From positions 1 through 18,627 of the forward strand of contig JAZTXR010000083.1 of assembly GCA_045636545.1 (NCBI GenBank): a stretch of DNA of 18,627 bases, given 5' to 3'. Each line of letters begins with the position of its first letter. Position 1 is the first letter of the stretch. The notes under the pieces were generated by a model. The model had not been told where the DNA came from. It did not search any database and worked only from the letters and a program-made list of their open reading frames with translations. Of the stretch, positions 6,400 to 14,328 are shown piece after piece. Both the position numbers and the translations under genes were made by a program. The DNA comes from HGM04593 sp045636545 (GTDB lineage: Bacteria; Bacteroidota; Bacteroidia; Bacteroidales; Bacteroidaceae).

Positions 6400-6407
6400 T
6401 AAAGGTA
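6400..6407 (-). promoter_or_regulatory. Tentative -7 box of the PagL-like gene
   Basis: The minus strand reads GTAGTACCTTTACAAC. TACCTTTA differs from TAnnTTTG only at the last base and sits about 115 bp before the start codon at 6285. No well-spaced TTTG -33 box was found (a TTTG lies 12 nt upstream, too close). Confidence 0.3.
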
Positions 6408-6545
6408 CTACATTTTTGACAAATAATTATAAAAAAACAGTCACATTTTACACAAAATTTACACAAACACACACCAAAAGTGCAATTCCCTGCAGATACC
6501 CGTATTTTATAACACTCTTTTTACCATACATTGGGAAATATTCAC

Positions 6546-6553
6546 TATCTTTG
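6546..6553 (+). promoter_or_regulatory. -7 box of the GH20 gene promoter
   Basis: TATCTTTG is an exact match to the Bacteroidetes TAnnTTTG box, 55 bp upstream of the ATG at 6609, giving a leader of about 50 nt. The -33 region is T-rich (CTCTTTTTACC) rather than a clean TTTG. Confidence 0.5.
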
Positions 6554-6608
6554 TTGGAAATTGTGAGTTTATTTCCGCAAATTTTCTTAATCTATAACAA
6601 CTTTAATT

Positions 6609-8585
6609 ATGAGAAATCGTTTTTCACTTTTGCTCACAGCATTGATGTTTTGCTTTACCCTGCAGCTCAATGCGCAGGAGAAGAATGCAAAGCCTTTTGT
6701 CATACCCGAACTGCGTGAATGGGTTGGCGCTACAGGCGAGTTTGAAATCACCGAAGCAACAAAGGTTGTGTACAGCAAGTCACAGCCCGCTGTAGCCAAT
6801 GTAGCCAATCAGTTTGTCTTCGACTACAGAAAAATGACCGGAACCTCGTTGAAGTTTGTAGAAGGCAAGGCTGGCAAAGGCGACATCCTCATTTCACTCA
6901 AGAACAACAAGAAACTTGGCAACGAGGGTTACAAGATTACCATCGGCAACAACGTGAAGATTGAGGCAACAACAGAGCGTGGTGCCATTTGGGCAACACG
7001 TACACTGATGCAGATTGCCGAGCAGAACGGTGGCAAGCTCCCCAAGGGTACCATCGTTGACTACCCCGACTACGAGATGCGTAGCTTCATGCTCGACTGC
7101 GGCCGCAAGTTCATCCCTATCAGTTTCTTGCACGAGTATGTAGATTTCATGGCATACTACAAGATGAACACATTCCACATCCACCTCAACGACAATGCTT
7201 TCAAGCAGTTCTTTAACCACGATTGGGCAAAGACCCCATCGGGTTTCCGTCTTGAGAGCGACCTCTTCCCCGGCCTTGCATCACGCGACGGCTATTATAC
7301 AAAGGAGGAATTCATCGAGTTGCAGAAGCACGCAGAGCGTGTGGGTGTAGAGATTATCCCAGAGTTTGACGTTCCTGCCCACTCATTGGCATTCGTACAC
7401 TACCGCCCCGAGCTCGGCAGCAAGGAGTATGGTCTCGACCACCTCGACCTCTTCAACCCTGCAACATATACATTCGTCGATTCACTCTTCATGGAGTACC
7501 TTGGCGGCGAGGAGCCTGTTTTCCGTGGCCCACGCTTCCACGTAGGTACCGACGAGTACTCTAACCGCGACACAGCTGTAGTAGAGAAGTTCCGTTACTT
7601 CACCGACCACTGCATCCGCGAGGCCGAGAAGTATGGCAAGCAGGCTTGTGTTTGGGGCGCACTCACACACGCAAAGGGCAACACACCCGTAAAGGTTGAC
7701 AATGTATTGATGTATGAGTGGTACAACGGTTATGCCGACCCTACAGAGATGATTAAGCTCGGTTACGATGTAATAAGCATCCCCGACGGCTACACATACA
7801 TTGTACCAGCTGCAGGCTACTACTATGACTACCTCAACTGCAACTACCTCTATGACTCCTGGACACCTGCCATCATCGGTAACCAGACATTCGAAGAGAA
7901 GCACCCACAAATCAAGGGCGGTTCATTCGCTGTTTGGAACGACCACGCCGGCAACGGTATCAGCTGCAAGGACATCCACTACCGTGTATACCCTGCAATG
8001 CAGACAATGGCTGTAAAGATGTGGACAGGCGCTAAACCATCTGTTCCTTTTGCTGAGTTCAACCAGGCACGTCTTGCCCTGAGCGATGCCCCCGGCGTGA
8101 ACATCGCAGGCCGTTTCAGCGGCGAAAAACGCACAATCGTTGAGGCAGCAAAGGTTGCAGCAAACACAAACCTTGCAGCAAATACCGGTGTAAAGGAGAT
8201 TGGCTTCGACTATAGCGTATCGTTCGACATCGAGTACAAGAAGGAGCAGAACGGAACAGTACTGTTCGAGTCACGCGATGCAGTGTTCTACCTTGCCGAC
8301 CCTGCAAGCGGCAAACTCGGTTTCTCACGCGACGGTTACCTCAACACTTTCAACTTCCGTTTCTACCCCGGTGAGAAGGCACAGGTAACAATCTGCGGCA
8401 ACGAGAGCGAGACAAAGCTCTATGTAAACGGCAAGCTCGTTGAGACACTGAACAAGCAGACCATCTACCATAACGAGGGCAAAGACAAGATGTTCTACGT
8501 ACGCACACTCGTGTTCCCGCTTGAGAAGACAGGCAACTTTGGCAGCAAGGTAACAAACCTCAAGGTAACAAACTACAGCAAGTAA
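6609..8585 (+). CDS. Secreted GH20 beta-N-acetylhexosaminidase
   Basis: A 658-residue exported glycoside hydrolase that should remove terminal beta-linked GlcNAc or GalNAc from glycans, typically host mucin or glycoprotein chains in gut Bacteroidales. The signal peptide ends ...LQLNAQ (residue 23). An N-terminal GH20b-like alpha/beta domain spans about 28-150, ending at TRTLMQI. The GH20 barrel starts at YEMRSFMLDCGRKFIP (155-170), continues through FHIHLND (189-195) and IIPEFDVPAH (249-258), and carries the catalytic D315-E316 pair in HVGTDEY. Later come the active-site aromatics and WNDHAGNG. Residues about 520-658 form a LamG-like beta-sandwich with LYVNGK. No lipobox follows the signal peptide. 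The gene has its own promoter and terminator. Lacto-N-biosidase activity is an alternative within GH20. Confidence 0.93.
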   Translation: MRNRFSLLLTALMFCFTLQLNAQEKNAKPFVIPELREWVGATGEFEITEATKVVYSKSQPAVANVANQFVFDYRKMTGTSLKFVEGKAGKGDILISLKNNKKLGNEGYKITIGNNVKIEATTERGAIWATRTLMQIAEQNGGKLPKGTIVDYPDYEMRSFMLDCGRKFIPISFLHEYVDFMAYYKMNTFHIHLNDNAFKQFFNHDWAKTPSGFRLESDLFPGLASRDGYYTKEEFIELQKHAERVGVEIIPEFDVPAHSLAFVHYRPELGSKEYGLDHLDLFNPATYTFVDSLFMEYLGGEEPVFRGPRFHVGTDEYSNRDTAVVEKFRYFTDHCIREAEKYGKQACVWGALTHAKGNTPVKVDNVLMYEWYNGYADPTEMIKLGYDVISIPDGYTYIVPAAGYYYDYLNCNYLYDSWTPAIIGNQTFEEKHPQIKGGSFAVWNDHAGNGISCKDIHYRVYPAMQTMAVKMWTGAKPSVPFAEFNQARLALSDAPGVNIAGRFSGEKRTIVEAAKVAANTNLAANTGVKEIGFDYSVSFDIEYKKEQNGTVLFESRDAVFYLADPASGKLGFSRDGYLNTFNFRFYPGEKAQVTICGNESETKLYVNGKLVETLNKQTIYHNEGKDKMFYVRTLVFPLEKTGNFGSKVTNLKVTNYSK

Positions 8586-8605
8586 TTGCTTGCACAAGAG
8601 AGAAT

Positions 8606-8646
8606 AAAAATATTCCGCAGAGCATTGACTCTGCGGAATATTTTTT
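8606..8646. terminator. Bidirectional terminator between convergent genes
   Basis: A perfect 17-bp stem (8606-8622 with 8629-8645; core TATTCCGCAGAG) with loop CATTGA. It is flanked by A5 on the left and T6 on the right, so it gives a U-tract on both strands. It serves the GH20 gene on the plus strand and the NCS2 permease gene on the minus strand. Confidence 0.92.
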
Positions 8647-8665
8647 ATGTATACCAAGCTGTCGC

Positions 8666-9961
8666 TTAAATGAAGATAAATTTAAGGATGAACAATACTG
8701 CCAGAACGTACATTGTAGGAGTAATCTTGTCCAACTTGCCACAAAGCATATTCAACACCACATAAGAAATCATGCCAAGCATTATACCGTTTGATATTGA
8801 ATAGGTAAGCGGCATCATTACAATGCAGATGAATGCAGGGATTGACTCGCAGTAGTCGTTGAAGGGAATCTTTCTCACCGATTCGAGCATCAGCATACCC
8901 ACAATCACAAGCGCGGCTGTTGTTGCGGCTGCAGGAATTGAGAGGAACAATGGTGAGAAGAACAACGAAACTGCAAAGCACACGGCAACCACAAATGCAG
9001 TGAGGCCCGAGCGTCCACCCTCGGCAACACCGGCCGCACTCTCCACGTATGTCGTGGTTGTTGAAGTGCCAAGCACAGCACCGGCTGTCGTTGCAATGGA
9101 GTCGGCCATGAACGCATGCTTCACCCTGTAGATATTACCATCCTTGTCAACCATATTCGCTTTGCCACACACACCAATGAGAGTACCTACCGTATCGAAC
9201 AGGTCAATAAAGAGGAATGTGAACACCACCACAAGCATGTCGAGCGAGAATATATGCTTGAACTCAAACTGACAGAAAATAGGCTTTATCGACTGTGGAG
9301 CCGAGAGAACACCCTTGAATTCAGTAATGCCACCGGGAATACCTATAAGCATTGTAATGATGATACCGAGCAGGATTGCCGCCGGCACTCTCTTGGCATA
9401 CAATATTCCGGTAATTACAATACCGATAAGGGCAAGCAATGCCTGCCCCGATGTAATGTCGGCAAGTGTAACCAGAGTTGCAGGGTCGGCTACTATAAGC
9501 CCACCGCTATGCAAGCCTATGAAAGCGATAAAAAGTCCTATGCCGGCACCAATGGCATTCCTCAAGTGCATTGGAATTGCGTTCACAAAAGCCTCTCGCA
9601 CGTTGGTAAGTGTAAGAATAATGAATATCACACCTTCAATTAGCACAGCCGTCAAAGCAAACTGCCATGGATATCCCATACCAAGACACACGGAATAAAC
9701 AAAGAAAGCATTAAGCCCCATGCCCGGAGCCAAGCCAAAAGGCAATTTTCCAATGAATGCCATTGCAAGGCAGCCAATGATTGCAGCCAAAGCGGTTGAG
9801 GTAAATACAGCACCGCCTGGCATTCCATCGAGAGCACTGAACATTGCAGGGTTCACCGCAAGAATGTACGACATGGTAAGAAACGTTGTCACACCTGCAA
9901 CAATCTCTGTTTTTACGGTAGTCTGTTCCGGATTGAATCCAAATAATTTCTTTAACATCAT
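8666..9961 (-). CDS. NCS2-family (AzgA-type) purine nucleobase permease
   Basis: A 431-residue inner-membrane transporter that imports adenine, guanine or hypoxanthine, probably by proton symport. It starts MMLKKLFGFNPEQTTVKTEIVAG, the usual AzgA-type N-terminus, followed by the TFLTMSYILAVNP helix. Family motifs are GLAPGMGLNAFF (76-87), FIDLFDTVGTL (251-261) and GTSTTTTYVESAAGVAEGGR (298-317), the last forming part of the substrate site. About 12-14 membrane segments are visible. Two consecutive ATG codons (9961 and 9958) could serve as start. The gene lies 48 bp downstream of the Tsx-like channel gene on the same strand with no terminator between, so both should be one transcript ending at the hairpin at 8606-8646. 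The exact base carried cannot be read from the sequence. Confidence 0.93.
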   Translation of the reverse strand: MMLKKLFGFNPEQTTVKTEIVAGVTTFLTMSYILAVNPAMFSALDGMPGGAVFTSTALAAIIGCLAMAFIGKLPFGLAPGMGLNAFFVYSVCLGMGYPWQFALTAVLIEGVIFIILTLTNVREAFVNAIPMHLRNAIGAGIGLFIAFIGLHSGGLIVADPATLVTLADITSGQALLALIGIVITGILYAKRVPAAILLGIIITMLIGIPGGITEFKGVLSAPQSIKPIFCQFEFKHIFSLDMLVVVFTFLFIDLFDTVGTLIGVCGKANMVDKDGNIYRVKHAFMADSIATTAGAVLGTSTTTTYVESAAGVAEGGRSGLTAFVVAVCFAVSLFFSPLFLSIPAAATTAALVIVGMLMLESVRKIPFNDYCESIPAFICIVMMPLTYSISNGIMLGMISYVVLNMLCGKLDKITPTMYVLAVLFILKFIFI

Positions 9962-10009
9962 CTATTTGTTTTATCTATTGAAAACTGATTTATTTACTTC
10001 TCGTTTTGT

Positions 10010-10708
10010 TCAGAAAGCATATTTCACGGCCACTGTAGGCATCACATCAAAACCCTTTGCAACAAAGTTGTTCGACACCTCTACCTCGGTACCCAAGCTC
10101 AAGTTCACCTTCTCCATACCTTTTACCTTGTTGAGGTTCACCCAAAGCTGAGGCTCGGCCATAAATATAAACTCCGTACCCATCAACACATTCTTCTCGC
10201 GCCAGAAATCGGCATAACCGTTGAACGAAAGCCAATGGTCGAGAAAATCCAGATTCCACACACCTGTTATCTGGAAATTGCTCACACTTGCGTTACCAGG
10301 AATAACCTTGTACATTGCCGACACCGACCAAGTCTTGCTCCAGTCCTTTGAGTGACCCGAGTAGGTTGCACCGACAAGCCAGGCATTATCAAATGAAAAT
10401 GCGTTATTCAAACCACCATTGTACTCAATGTGAGCCGACAGCCAGTTCAACTTACTCTCCTGCCAAAAGCATAATTCGCGCGAAATCTCACCATACGCAC
10501 CAACAGCCTTTGGAGCGAAATCCATGTCAATGAAGAAGAACGTGCTACCATAATTGTCGGCACGGAACATCTCAACAGTCGACGTCGCGCAATTACGGCG
10601 AAAATCGTAATGGAGCTGAATGTTCTGAGCCTGCACCTTTGCCACGAGTGCCACAAACAGCACAACGACAACAACGAATCTTGACTTTAAGAAACCTGTG
10701 TTTTTCAT
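10010..10708 (-). CDS. DUF5020 Tsx-like outer-membrane channel
   Basis: A 232-residue outer-membrane beta-barrel of the DUF5020 group, related to the nucleoside channel Tsx. The signal peptide is MKNTGFLKSRFVVVVVLFVALVAKVQAQ. The mature protein shows the family blocks NIQLHYDFRR, STVEMFRADNYGSTFFFIDMDF, HIEYNGG, WLVGATYSG, FNGYADFWR and a C-terminal strand ending in aromatic Phe (VKYAF), the usual outer-membrane assembly signal. The frame is open 34 codons further upstream to 10810, but that extension covers the promoter, so the ATG at 10708 that begins the signal peptide is chosen. It is the promoter-proximal gene of a unit with the purine permease. This suggests it admits nucleosides or bases into the periplasm; that substrate is inferred from family and neighbour. 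Confidence 0.85.
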   Translation of the reverse strand: MKNTGFLKSRFVVVVVLFVALVAKVQAQNIQLHYDFRRNCATSTVEMFRADNYGSTFFFIDMDFAPKAVGAYGEISRELCFWQESKLNWLSAHIEYNGGLNNAFSFDNAWLVGATYSGHSKDWSKTWSVSAMYKVIPGNASVSNFQITGVWNLDFLDHWLSFNGYADFWREKNVLMGTEFIFMAEPQLWVNLNKVKGMEKVNLSLGTEVEVSNNFVAKGFDVMPTVAVKYAF

Positions 10709-10780
10709 ATTATAATTATTATAAGGTTTATACAATCCAATGCAAGGTTGAAGATAAAAAAGTGTAGAAACCATAGACTG

Positions 10781-10811
10781 CAAAATTAAGTTAAAAACAG
10801 CAATAAACAAA
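10781..10811 (-). promoter_or_regulatory. Promoter of the Tsx-like/permease unit
   Basis: The minus strand has TTTG (10808-10811), exactly 19 nt, then TAATTTTG (10781-10788): a full match to the Bacteroidetes TTTG-N19-TAnnTTTG consensus. Transcription would begin near 10774, leaving a leader of about 65 nt before the ATG at 10708. Confidence 0.75.
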
Positions 10812-10877
10812 CTATTGTTTCCGCTTTAACCACACTCTTCTTTCACCTTTAACCGCACTTCGCGCTTGAACCTGCTC

Positions 10878-11015
10878 CCGCTCGGCATAGTAAAAGTAAA
10901 CATTTCCTCTGCTGTTAACTCTGTTGATTTTTCATTCGCTCACTACAAAAGTCAAAACAAGTTTTACTTTCGTTCGCTTAACTGAAAAATTCGCTTACTC
11001 GCAGCTTTCCGTTTT
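10878..11015 (+). repeat. Degenerate dispersed repeat in the divergent gap
   Basis: The stretch begins GCTCGGCATAGTAAAAGTAAAC and ends CGCTTACTCGCAG. These words, in this order, also occur on the minus strand at 3561-3604 (CTCGGCATA..., ...AAGTAAAC, CTTACTCGCA). The gap 10812-11137 contains no ORF; apart from this repeat it holds the promoter of the Tsx-like gene and the blaI-type control region. Confidence 0.4.
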
Positions 11016-11067
11016 TCTTGAATTACTAATAATAAAAGTTAAAGTTTCACCCGCAAATCAAATTTAC

Positions 11068-11110
11068 ATTTCTAAAACTTTAGATTTCTAAAACATTCGT
11101 TATACATTTG
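11068..11110 (+). promoter_or_regulatory. BlaI-type gene promoter with overlapping operator
   Basis: TACATTTG (11103-11110) matches TAnnTTTG, 27 bp before the blaI-type ATG. Over the -33 position lies the palindrome TTTAGA-TT-TCTAAA (11079-11092). It belongs to a direct repeat ATTTCTAAAAC at 11068-11078 and 11084-11094 (16-bp period). A repressor bound here would block RNA polymerase, so this is the natural autoregulatory site for the BlaI-type protein. Confidence 0.55.
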
Positions 11111-11137
11111 CGTAAGAAAGGATAAAAAAACAACAAG

Positions 11138-11518
11138 ATGAAAAAATTCGATACACTTACAAAAGCCGAGATGCAGGTGATGAACGCGCTGTGGGATATG
11201 CCCGAAGGTGGCTGCATACACGACATAATTGAAAAGTACCCCGAGCCAAAGCCTGCCTACACCACAGTTTCCACATTCCTGAAAATCCTCCTTAACAAAG
11301 GATTCGTGGATTACCGCAAACTCAGTGGCAAGACCCACACCTACTACCCTCTCATCAGTCGCGAGGCCTACACAGGCCAAGTGATGAAAGATGTTAAAGA
11401 CTCGTTCTTCGGTGGTTCGAGTTCATCGATGGTAAAGTTCTTTGCACAGAACGAGAAGCTGAGCGAAGCCGACATCAAGGAATTGTTGGAAATAATACAA
11501 GGAAACGAAAACAAGTAA
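11138..11518 (+). CDS. BlaI/MecI/CopY-family transcriptional repressor
   Basis: A 126-residue dimeric DNA-binding repressor. The N-terminal winged helix is clear (LTKAEMQVMNALWDMPEGGCIHDIIEKYPEPKPAYTTVSTFLKILLNKGFVDYRK), with the recognition helix around AYTTVSTFLKIL; the wing is KTHTYYPLIS. The C-terminal part (residues 78-126) is the dimerisation region, where the paired M56 protease, directly or indirectly, triggers cleavage in classical BlaI/MecI. The stop overlaps the next start as TAATG, so expression of the exported protein is coupled to the repressor. A palindromic site over the promoter suggests autorepression. Nothing nearby is a beta-lactamase, so the regulated function is probably the envelope genes of this same operon. 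Confidence 0.93.
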   Translation: MKKFDTLTKAEMQVMNALWDMPEGGCIHDIIEKYPEPKPAYTTVSTFLKILLNKGFVDYRKLSGKTHTYYPLISREAYTGQVMKDVKDSFFGGSSSSMVKFFAQNEKLSEADIKELLEIIQGNENK

Positions 11519-12666
11519 TGAGAACAACGAATTACAAATTCACCACAATCTTCTTCTTTCTTTTTGTAGCATTGACAGCCAACGCACAAAAGATAACAGT
11601 TACAAACAGAGAAGGAACAATAGAAACCACTTTTGGTAACACAAAAGGAATTTATTCCGACGGGCTCGACTTCAACGAGTTTTTCACCTGCGCCACAATC
11701 ACAGCAAAGGTAAAGGCAAACAAAGAGGGAGAAGCCACAAGAATCAATATCACAAAGTGCAAAGTATCATCAGTTGGGAACTGCGACGAAAAATCCTTAA
11801 ACACTGCAAAAAAGCTACTGAAAGAGAGTTGCAGGAACATCATCGCCGAAGAAAAATGGAACTGCGGCAAGAACAGTTGCCGCATAATTTACAAAGCCGG
11901 CAAAACGCAAAAGGCAGAAAAGCCGAAGATTAGTAAAGAGATTCAATCAATAATCAACGCGCACATTACAGACGAGAAAAGGAGAGAGATTTATGGCATA
12001 AACGGCAGCGCGTTCATAAATGTGAAAACAGACCACGAGGGTAAAATATACGATACCGGATACATTGGCTGCATAATTTGGGACACAAGGTGGCAGACTG
12101 CCCGTCGCAACAACATAAACAACTTGCACATTGCTGTAGCGTCAAGTTCCATTACAAGCATCAGACTGCGCCCCGACTATTCAAGCACAGAATACAAGAC
12201 TGTGGAGAATGCAAGAAAACTCCTGAAGAACACAGCCAAAAGCATTGGAAAGGAGTTGGAAAGCAAATATTGTCCCACAGCGTCAAAGGAGAATATATGC
12301 ATTGAGGTAAACATAAACGGATACGATTTTGACATTGAGCAAAGCGAGCCGGAGTACCCCGACGGTTATAAGGCTCTAAAGAACATATATGTCGAAGAGT
12401 TGAAGAATGACAGGACTGTTTCACGCAACAACATAAAAGGACACATAGACATCTATCTGAAGATTAAAAAGAGCGGTAAAGCCATATTCTACTCTGCCAA
12501 CACGGAAATCTCAAGCACTAACGGCAAAAACAGCAAAAGTAAAATTATAAAAGAGATTATAGACTGTTTGAAAAAGACAACAAAAAAGATGACACGCTGG
12601 ACGCCGGCAACATTCGACGGCAAGGAGATTGAAAAAATTGCCCGCTTGCGCATTGAATTGAATTGA
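11518..12666 (+). CDS. Exported protein with three TonB-C-like repeats
   Basis: A 382-residue exported protein with a signal peptide ending ...LTANAQ (residue 24). No lipobox. I see three copies of one alpha/beta module: residues about 58-127 (ITAKVKANKEGEA...NTAKKLLKESCRNIIAEEKWNCG), 162-267 (SAFINVKTDHEGKI...ENARKLLKNTAKSIGKE...ICIEVNI) and 308-382 (HIDIYLKIKKSGKA...IIDCLKKTTKKMTRWTPATFDGKEIEKIARLRIEL). The last ends like a TonB C-terminal domain (W-x-P-A...G-K-x(I/V)...R-I). The same module closes the M56 protease encoded next (residues 400-475 there). The gene sits between repressor and protease, a position usually empty in BlaI-BlaR pairs. Function unknown; a periplasmic partner or decoy for the sensor is an inference. 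Confidence 0.8.
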   Translation: MRTTNYKFTTIFFFLFVALTANAQKITVTNREGTIETTFGNTKGIYSDGLDFNEFFTCATITAKVKANKEGEATRINITKCKVSSVGNCDEKSLNTAKKLLKESCRNIIAEEKWNCGKNSCRIIYKAGKTQKAEKPKISKEIQSIINAHITDEKRREIYGINGSAFINVKTDHEGKIYDTGYIGCIIWDTRWQTARRNNINNLHIAVASSSITSIRLRPDYSSTEYKTVENARKLLKNTAKSIGKELESKYCPTASKENICIEVNINGYDFDIEQSEPEYPDGYKALKNIYVEELKNDRTVSRNNIKGHIDIYLKIKKSGKAIFYSANTEISSTNGKNSKSKIIKEIIDCLKKTTKKMTRWTPATFDGKEIEKIARLRIELN

Positions 12667-12671
12667 ATTGA
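12652..12671 (+). repeat. Four tandem ATTGA units across a stop codon
   Basis: ATTGA is repeated four times without interruption. The TGA stop of the exported three-repeat protein is built from the third unit. Losing one unit leaves the stop intact, while losing two would extend the frame. Confidence 0.85.
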
Positions 12672-12698
12672 TGACATATGATAATGACATTGCAGTCC

Positions 12699-12745
12699 TG
12701 TCATTCTGAACGGAATAAAATGGAGTGAAGAATCTAATAGAATCA
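12699..12745 (+). repeat. Dispersed TGTCATTCTGAAC...GAAGAATCT repeat
   Basis: TGTCATTCTGAAC, then GGAGTGAAGAATCTAATAGAATC, is the classic look of a short intergenic repeat spread through many Bacteroidetes genomes. Here it fills the 90-bp gap between the exported protein gene and the M56 protease gene and becomes part of the leader of the latter. GAAGAATCTAA also occurs near 105-115. Confidence 0.6.
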
Positions 12746-12756
12746 AGTATCAAGCT

Positions 12757-14250
12757 ATGACAGCCATACTAACCTACATACTGAAATGGGCACTTGGACT
12801 GGCGGTACTATACCTGCCGTTCGCGCTGCTGCTGTTGCGCAAGGAGACGTTCGCCACACTTAACCGCAGGCTTTTGCTATGCATAATCATAGCCTCGGCA
12901 ATGCTGCCATGCATCACCGTAAGCTACCCGGTTGAAATAGAACTGCCGGCAGAAGTTTCCGTAACAGCAGTTGTACATGAAACACCTGCAACATGGAGCA
13001 CGCAAAGCGAAACAGGCAAAAGCGCCGGAAGCAACATTGCAGCAAGCCATGACAACGGAGCAAAGAAGATTATAACCCCACGTAACATATTCATATTATA
13101 CAGCGTGGGAGTGATTGCAAGCATATTACTCTGTGCAATAAGCCTCATCAAGGCCATTCGCAGTATTAAACGAGGAGCAATCTGGGTCGACAGGCAAAAG
13201 ACCATGACCATCTACTGCCATGCGGGCAACACCGCACCCTTCAGCCTTTTCAGCAATGTGGTAATCTCACAAAGCGACTATGACGAGTGTGGCAAGGAGA
13301 TTCTGCTGCACGAGGAGGGACACATCAGGCGTGGCCACTCATACGACATGCTCCTTATTAGCATAGTAAAATCATTGCAATGGTTCAACCCTTTCATCTA
13401 CCTGTTGGCAAATGACATAAAGGAGATTCACGAATATGAGGCCGACAGATATGTACTGCAACACAACGGCAACACGCAGGCCTACCAGATGCTCATACTA
13501 AAGAAAGCTGTCGGCAACATCCCGTTTCCATTGGCAAACAGTTTCAGTCAAAGCTGTGTGCGCAAACGAATAAAAATGATGGCACGCAAGGAGAGTAACA
13601 GCGGCAGGCGCTGCAAATGGCTCTACCTGTTACCTGTAACGGCCGCCTACATTGGAGCATTTGCACAGCCCGAATACATATACACAACGTTACCCAAAGC
13701 CGCAGAACTGAATTCAACACAACAGCAACAACCGGTGGAGAGTGAGGAAACAGCACTGCAACCGACAATTTGCTTGCCGGCTACCGGCAAAGCGACCATT
13801 GCATACAGCAACACAGCGCCCAAACGATTACCAAAGGAGATTGCAAGGATTGAACTGCCGGCGTTTGAAAAGGAACTGCTAATCACCGACAGCTATTGCG
13901 AATACATTGACCTTGAAAATTCCGTTGCCGCCGAGGCACTGCGTGCAAGCGGAATAAGAAAATGTGACATCAAGGTAAACTTTACCACAGGTAAAGACGG
14001 GAAGCCCGGCAACATGAGCATAGCAAGCTGCAATGTCACAGCACCCGGCAGCACCACCCCGGCCGACATTGAGCAAATAAAGACGACAGCCACTGCGGCA
14101 GCCATCGGGCACATTGCCGGCAAGCAATGGTACGCAGAGAGAAAAACACGATACAATGCACATATCATCTACCACTATGGCCCATCAATGGAGATTACAG
14201 GCAACAACCCCCGCCTCCCGCTGATGGCCGGCGCAACAGCAATAAGATAA
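12757..14250 (+). CDS. M56-family (BlaR1-type) membrane metalloprotease with periplasmic TonB-C-like domain
   Basis: A 497-residue inner-membrane signalling protease, the partner of the BlaI-type repressor. Membrane helices are visible at about 8-26, 37-55, 110-132 and 288-304. The cytosolic zincin part carries H185-E-E-G-H189 with the downstream glutamate in HEYEAD (E226-E228) as third zinc ligand, plus NPFIYLL. Instead of the penicillin-binding sensor of classical BlaR1, the C-terminal 190 residues have a low-complexity linker (Q/E-rich, 320-335) and then a module at about 400-475 (CDIKVNFTTGKDGKPGNMSIASCNV...IGHIAGKQWYAE) that resembles the repeats of the preceding exported protein. Such M56 plus TonB-C-like fusions are common in Bacteroidetes. 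The signal sensed is unknown, but the lack of a penicillin-binding domain argues against beta-lactam sensing. Confidence 0.9.
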   Translation: MTAILTYILKWALGLAVLYLPFALLLLRKETFATLNRRLLLCIIIASAMLPCITVSYPVEIELPAEVSVTAVVHETPATWSTQSETGKSAGSNIAASHDNGAKKIITPRNIFILYSVGVIASILLCAISLIKAIRSIKRGAIWVDRQKTMTIYCHAGNTAPFSLFSNVVISQSDYDECGKEILLHEEGHIRRGHSYDMLLISIVKSLQWFNPFIYLLANDIKEIHEYEADRYVLQHNGNTQAYQMLILKKAVGNIPFPLANSFSQSCVRKRIKMMARKESNSGRRCKWLYLLPVTAAYIGAFAQPEYIYTTLPKAAELNSTQQQQPVESEETALQPTICLPATGKATIAYSNTAPKRLPKEIARIELPAFEKELLITDSYCEYIDLENSVAAEALRASGIRKCDIKVNFTTGKDGKPGNMSIASCNVTAPGSTTPADIEQIKTTATAAAIGHIAGKQWYAERKTRYNAHIIYHYGPSMEITGNNPRLPLMAGATAIR

Positions 14251-14270
14251 CACGCCCTATGTTACTTTTT

Positions 14271-14321
14271 GAATTCCTCCCCTGTCTTAGGGGAGGTGCC
14301 AAAGGCGGAGGGGTTTAATAC
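14271..14321 (+). repeat. Dispersed G/C-run intergenic repeat, copy 2
   Basis: A hairpin (CCTCCCCT / AGGGGAGG, 14276-14283 with 14289-14296, loop GTCTT) followed by TGCCAAAGGCGGAGGGGTTT. It matches the reverse complement of 27-53 at 26 of 27 bases. It sits in the 78-bp gap after the M56 protease gene and ends 8 bp before the next ATG. Confidence 0.8.
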
Positions 14322-14328
14322 CAACACC

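Noticed and set aside
7482..7910. 142-codon minus-strand frame
   Set aside because: Antisense to the GH20 catalytic domain, with no recognisable features.
10709..10810. N-terminal extension of the Tsx-like channel to 10810
   Set aside because: The extension covers the consensus promoter at 10781-10811, and the signal peptide begins at the ATG at 10708.
12757..14250. Beta-lactam resistance sensor
   Set aside because: Although M56/BlaR1-like, the protein lacks a penicillin-binding sensor domain and no beta-lactamase gene is present.
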